Shown here: piece by piece, positions 5,577-5,630 of the stretch
Numbering within the stretch: position 1 is the first letter of the stretch
Layout: each line of letters begins with the position of its first letter
From: a bacterium
GTDB taxonomy: Bacteria; Patescibacteriota; Minisyncoccia; Minisyncoccales; MHMH01
NCBI GenBank assembly: GCA_030648815.1
Contig: JAUSHA010000059.1
Span: 1 to 5,630, forward strand
Length of the DNA: 5,630 nt
Direction: 5' to 3'
The notes under the pieces: model-generated
The model's input: only the letters and a program-made list of their open reading frames with translations
Databases searched by the model: none
Told to the model about the DNA's origin: nothing
Made by a program: the position numbers and the translations under genes

Positions 5577-5630
5577 GGGAATGTCTTTTATAAAAGGCTA
5601 TCTTTGCGGAACATAACTGGTTTTAACACC
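5577..5630 (-). pseudogene. znuC: Upstream part of the same ATPase, with in-frame TAG after the Q-loop
   Basis: Reading in the frame of ATG 5576 from the right edge gives GVKTSYVPQR, then TAG (5598-5600), then PFIKDIP leading into MSVAEFF. YVPQ is the Q-loop of ZnuC-type ATPases, and the family normally continues directly into a proline-containing stretch and a T/SVxEF helix, so both sides belong to one domain. Only the stop is out of place. No length change is apparent, so a single base substitution is the simplest cause; for example TTG (Leu) to TAG. The N-terminal half with Walker A lies outside the window. Confidence 0.75.

Noticed and set aside
1..5630. UGA recoded as glycine, as in Gracilibacteria/Absconditabacteria
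   Set aside because: UGA is the natural stop of both the permease and the ATPase genes at the expected family lengths, and no conserved position shows an in-frame UGA.

Overview
The window looks like a piece of a Candidate Phyla Radiation (Patescibacteria, probably Parcubacteria-like) genome, from an AT-leaning metagenome-type contig. This is inferred from the combination of a secreted DUF5667-type coiled-coil protein, a soluble histidine kinase with an HQLRTPL phosphoacceptor box, a small RRM protein with a Gly/Arg tail, tight gene packing and mostly Shine-Dalgarno-poor starts. UGA and UAA serve as ordinary stops here, so the UGA-recoding lineages (Gracilibacteria/Absconditabacteria) are not indicated.

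Layout. Bases 1-2113 (minus strand) hold a compact three-gene transcription unit. In transcription order it has an unrecognised 80-residue protein, a 349-residue cytoplasmic histidine kinase whose start overlaps it, and rlmN (23S rRNA A2503 / tRNA methyltransferase), which begins 7 bases after the kinase stop and runs off the left edge. A short AT-rich divergent spacer (2114-2181) carries an extended -10 promoter for the plus-strand gene at 2182-3849, a signal-peptide-bearing, helix-rich DUF5667 protein. That gene converges on the RRM-protein gene (3915-4253, minus), and one strong hairpin at 3871-3903 can terminate both. To the right, on the minus strand, are the permease (4376-5146) and ATPase (5139 to the right edge) of an ABC-3 family zinc/manganese importer, overlapping by 8 bases.

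Most notable points. The metal-importer ATPase has an in-frame TAG just after its Q-loop, while the sequence on both sides reads as one ABC domain. The kinase N-terminus carries an E...ExxH pattern resembling half of a ferritin/rubrerythrin di-iron site, which would suit a metal, oxygen or redox sensor. rlmN contains a short GC-richer palindromic element that reads through in frame as PFDTAQG and resembles a repeat dispersed in many bacterial genomes. No RNA genes, CRISPR arrays, insertion sequences or prophage genes were seen, and no gene-free stretch exceeds 300 bases.
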